Assembly (NCBI RefSeq): GCF_963676815.1
Contig: NZ_OY781365.1
Span: forward strand, 5,676,501 to 5,740,500
DNA from: an uncultured Draconibacterium sp.
GTDB lineage: Bacteria; Bacteroidota; Bacteroidia; Bacteroidales; Prolixibacteraceae
DNA length: 64,000 nt
Direction: 5' to 3'
Position 1 is the first letter of the stretch. Each line of letters begins with the position of its first letter. Positions 62,527 to 64,000 of this stretch are shown here, one piece after another. Below the pieces are notes generated by a model. The model worked only from the letters and a program-made list of their open reading frames with translations. It was not told where the DNA came from and did not search any database. The translations under genes were made by a program, and so were the position numbers.

Positions 62527-62973
62527 TTATATTATACAACTACCACAGATTGCAACTTTACATAGTCGGTTTTGGTGCCTTCCTCCTTCAAATTTAGATG
62601 TCAGAAAAGTTTTTAAAATTTCTATTCCTTCGTTCTTGTTTAGGAAACGCCCCGGCAAACATAAAATATTGGCATTGTTATGCTCCCTTGCTAATTTGGC
62701 GATTTCGGGCTTCCAACATAATGCAGCGCGAATTCCCTGATGTTTATTTGCAGTAAAAGAAACACCCTGTCCGCTGCCACAAACCAATACGCCAAGTTTA
62801 AACTCCCCTTTTTCAACGGAATTTGCCAGTGGATGGACATAATCGGGATAATCAACAGATTGAGCTGAATCGCTCCCAAAATTTTTAGTTTCGTAACCTT
62901 GTTCTTCCAGCCATTTTAAAAGAATAATTTTCATCTCATATCCGGCATGGTCGTTCGCTATCGCTATCTTCAT
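62527..62973 (-). CDS. rpiB: Ribose-5-phosphate isomerase B
   Basis: This 148-residue cytoplasmic enzyme belongs to the RpiB/LacAB family and interconverts ribose 5-phosphate and ribulose 5-phosphate. Family motifs are NDHAGYEMK, VDYPDYVHP, CGSGQGVSF, ALCWKPE and HNNANILCLPGRF, with the FEGGRHQNR ending. It is convergent with the AraC-type regulator, 73 bases apart. RpiB is a general pentose phosphate enzyme and need not belong to rhamnose metabolism; an isomerase for another phosphorylated sugar from the polymer is possible. Confidence 0.95.
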   Translation of the reverse strand: MKIAIANDHAGYEMKIILLKWLEEQGYETKNFGSDSAQSVDYPDYVHPLANSVEKGEFKLGVLVCGSGQGVSFTANKHQGIRAALCWKPEIAKLAREHNNANILCLPGRFLNKNEGIEILKTFLTSKFEGGRHQNRLCKVAICGSCII

Positions 62974-63023
62974 AATATTTTCGTCTATTGGATTTTTCTT
63001 TACTAGCCTATCAACCTACAGTT

Positions 63024-64000
63024 TTACTTTTCAATAACCTCAATACCTTCCGGCACGGCTATTTCTGATTTTATAGTACCATCAGCTTGTTTCTCATGCC
63101 TTACTTTTACAATACCCTTTGGGGTTGGATAAGTTCCCTCAACCCATGTTAGATCTCCCAAATGCGGCTCAATTGCAATCTTTTTACAGCCCGCTTCAAG
63201 CACTTTTATTCCAAGTACATACTCTGATAGCCATGCTGTAGGTCCTGAGGCCCACCCATGACAAAAGCTATGACGCAATCCTTTGTAACAATAATCACCG
63301 TATTCTGAATGTACGTCCACCAAATTATCAGTTGGAAATTCATCAATTCTACCTGCATTTTTCAACCATTCAATATCAAAGTCTTCCCAAAATGTTGTGG
63401 CTCCAAGCGCCAACATTCCGCCCCAATATTCACGAATTATATCCATTGCTCCGGTATAGTTCTCCGCCTTTGCCATGGCTAACAGCATGTAATACCCATA
63501 AAAAGTTGAGAATCGTTGAGCTCCATCTTTTTCAATAACAGAATTGGCTTCCTTTTCGGAAATTGAATTTGATATTGCCAAAAGAGCAGCAGCTTGTTTT
63601 GAATTTACATGATCAGGCACAACATTACTCATTAATGCGGCTTTTGAACGACATAGTTTAGCAGTTTCTACTTCTCCTATTGAAGTACAGAGCTCCTCTC
63701 CTGCCTCCAATGTCATTTTTAGCAGCGCATGATAACCGGCATCAATAGCTTCAGGATAAGGACTGCTTGGCCAATCAAGAAACCTGCTACCATCAAGATT
63801 CTCTCGCCCGTCATCGCCCACCATCGACGCAAACTTATTCAACAACGCAACCAAATAGCCTCTTTGTTGTTTTAGGTACTCCAAATCGCCATGATTATAA
63901 TACCAATCTCGGTGAATAATCACCCACCACATAGAGTAAGAAGTAATACCATTCATCCATTCCTCAACCGGAGTAATATCCCGAATTAAATCAAGACTTT
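63024..64000 (-). CDS. GH78-like alpha-L-rhamnosidase, C-terminal part (truncated by window edge)
   Basis: At least 325 codons up to the stop at 63024 are visible; the frame runs open through the window end, so the ATG at 63956 is internal, not the true start. The part seen is the second half of an (alpha/alpha)6 barrel (SMWWVIIHRDWYYNHGDL, FLDWPSSPYPEA, CHGWASGPTAWLSEYVLGI) and the C-terminal beta-sandwich (IAIEPHLGDLTW). These match the C-terminal layout of GH78 proteins and most resemble the variant enzyme at 25692. The catalytic motif lies outside the window. It follows the rpiB gene direction but starts beyond the right edge. Confidence 0.8.
   Translation of the reverse strand, partial: SLDLIRDITPVEEWMNGITSYSMWWVIIHRDWYYNHGDLEYLKQQRGYLVALLNKFASMVGDDGRENLDGSRFLDWPSSPYPEAIDAGYHALLKMTLEAGEELCTSIGEVETAKLCRSKAALMSNVVPDHVNSKQAAALLAISNSISEKEANSVIEKDGAQRFSTFYGYYMLLAMAKAENYTGAMDIIREYWGGMLALGATTFWEDFDIEWLKNAGRIDEFPTDNLVDVHSEYGDYCYKGLRHSFCHGWASGPTAWLSEYVLGIKVLEAGCKKIAIEPHLGDLTWVEGTYPTPKGIVKVRHEKQADGTIKSEIAVPEGIEVIEK

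Noticed and set aside
1..64000. tRNA, rRNA, CRISPR arrays, insertion sequences, integrases or attachment sites
   Set aside because: No such structures were recognised on either strand; the window is filled by long metabolic and regulatory genes, and the gaps contain only promoters and hairpins.

Overview
The window comes from a Bacteroidota bacterium. It has two SusC/SusD pairs, two hybrid two-component regulators (HTCS), many lipoprotein signals, and promoter-like TAnnTTTG boxes in place of Shine-Dalgarno-led transcription units. Base composition is AT-rich. The gene content suits a marine or sediment Bacteroidia (Prolixibacteraceae or Marinilabiliales type), but that genus-level guess is weak.

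The window is one large rhamnoside-degradation region of four blocks. Block A (1-21049, minus strand) is a polysaccharide utilization locus: GH88, SusC, SusD, sulfatase, GH105, GH106, GH78, GH106, GH3 and a truncated unknown enzyme. A divergent HTCS follows (21237-25304, plus). Block B (25692-48696, minus) is a second locus: SusC, SusD, two GH78, two GH106, a peroxiredoxin-like protein, a divergent GH106-like enzyme and a variant GH78. It has its own divergent HTCS (49083-53159, plus). Block C is an SDR oxidoreductase, then a terminator. Block D (54070-61436, minus) is an L-rhamnose catabolic operon: rhaT, rhaM, rhaA, rhaB, fucO, an inorganic pyrophosphatase and an unusual two-domain class II aldolase, divergent from an AraC-type regulator. 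RpiB and a truncated GH78-like gene close the window.

The parts fit one job. SusCD pairs bind and import oligosaccharides at the outer membrane. About nine GH78/GH106 enzymes remove alpha-L-rhamnose, GH88/GH105 remove unsaturated uronic acids, GH3 removes a beta-linked sugar and the sulfatase removes ester sulfate. Released L-rhamnose is imported, mutarotated, isomerised, phosphorylated and split to dihydroxyacetone phosphate and lactaldehyde, which is reduced to 1,2-propanediol. The target is inferred to be a rhamnose-rich, uronate-containing and probably sulfated polysaccharide (ulvan-like or a complex rhamnogalacturonan). No polysaccharide lyase is in the window, although GH88/GH105 need lyase products.

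The most interesting non-coding signals are three. First, a shared tripartite operator of about 46 bp (GTGCT, GC-type half-site, ACTATTnnWTCAG) lies 32-33 bp upstream of a -7-like box at both SusC promoters and at a third, internal promoter before GH105. This implies that the two loci and GH105 are one regulon. Second, RNA hairpins follow both susD genes and the GH105 gene. Two of them pair better as minus-strand RNA, through G-U wobbles, than as the plus strand. Third, a terminator-like hairpin sits inside the rhamnose operon between rhaA and rhaB. The most interesting protein is the aldolase, whose second domain has lost every catalytic and metal-binding residue.
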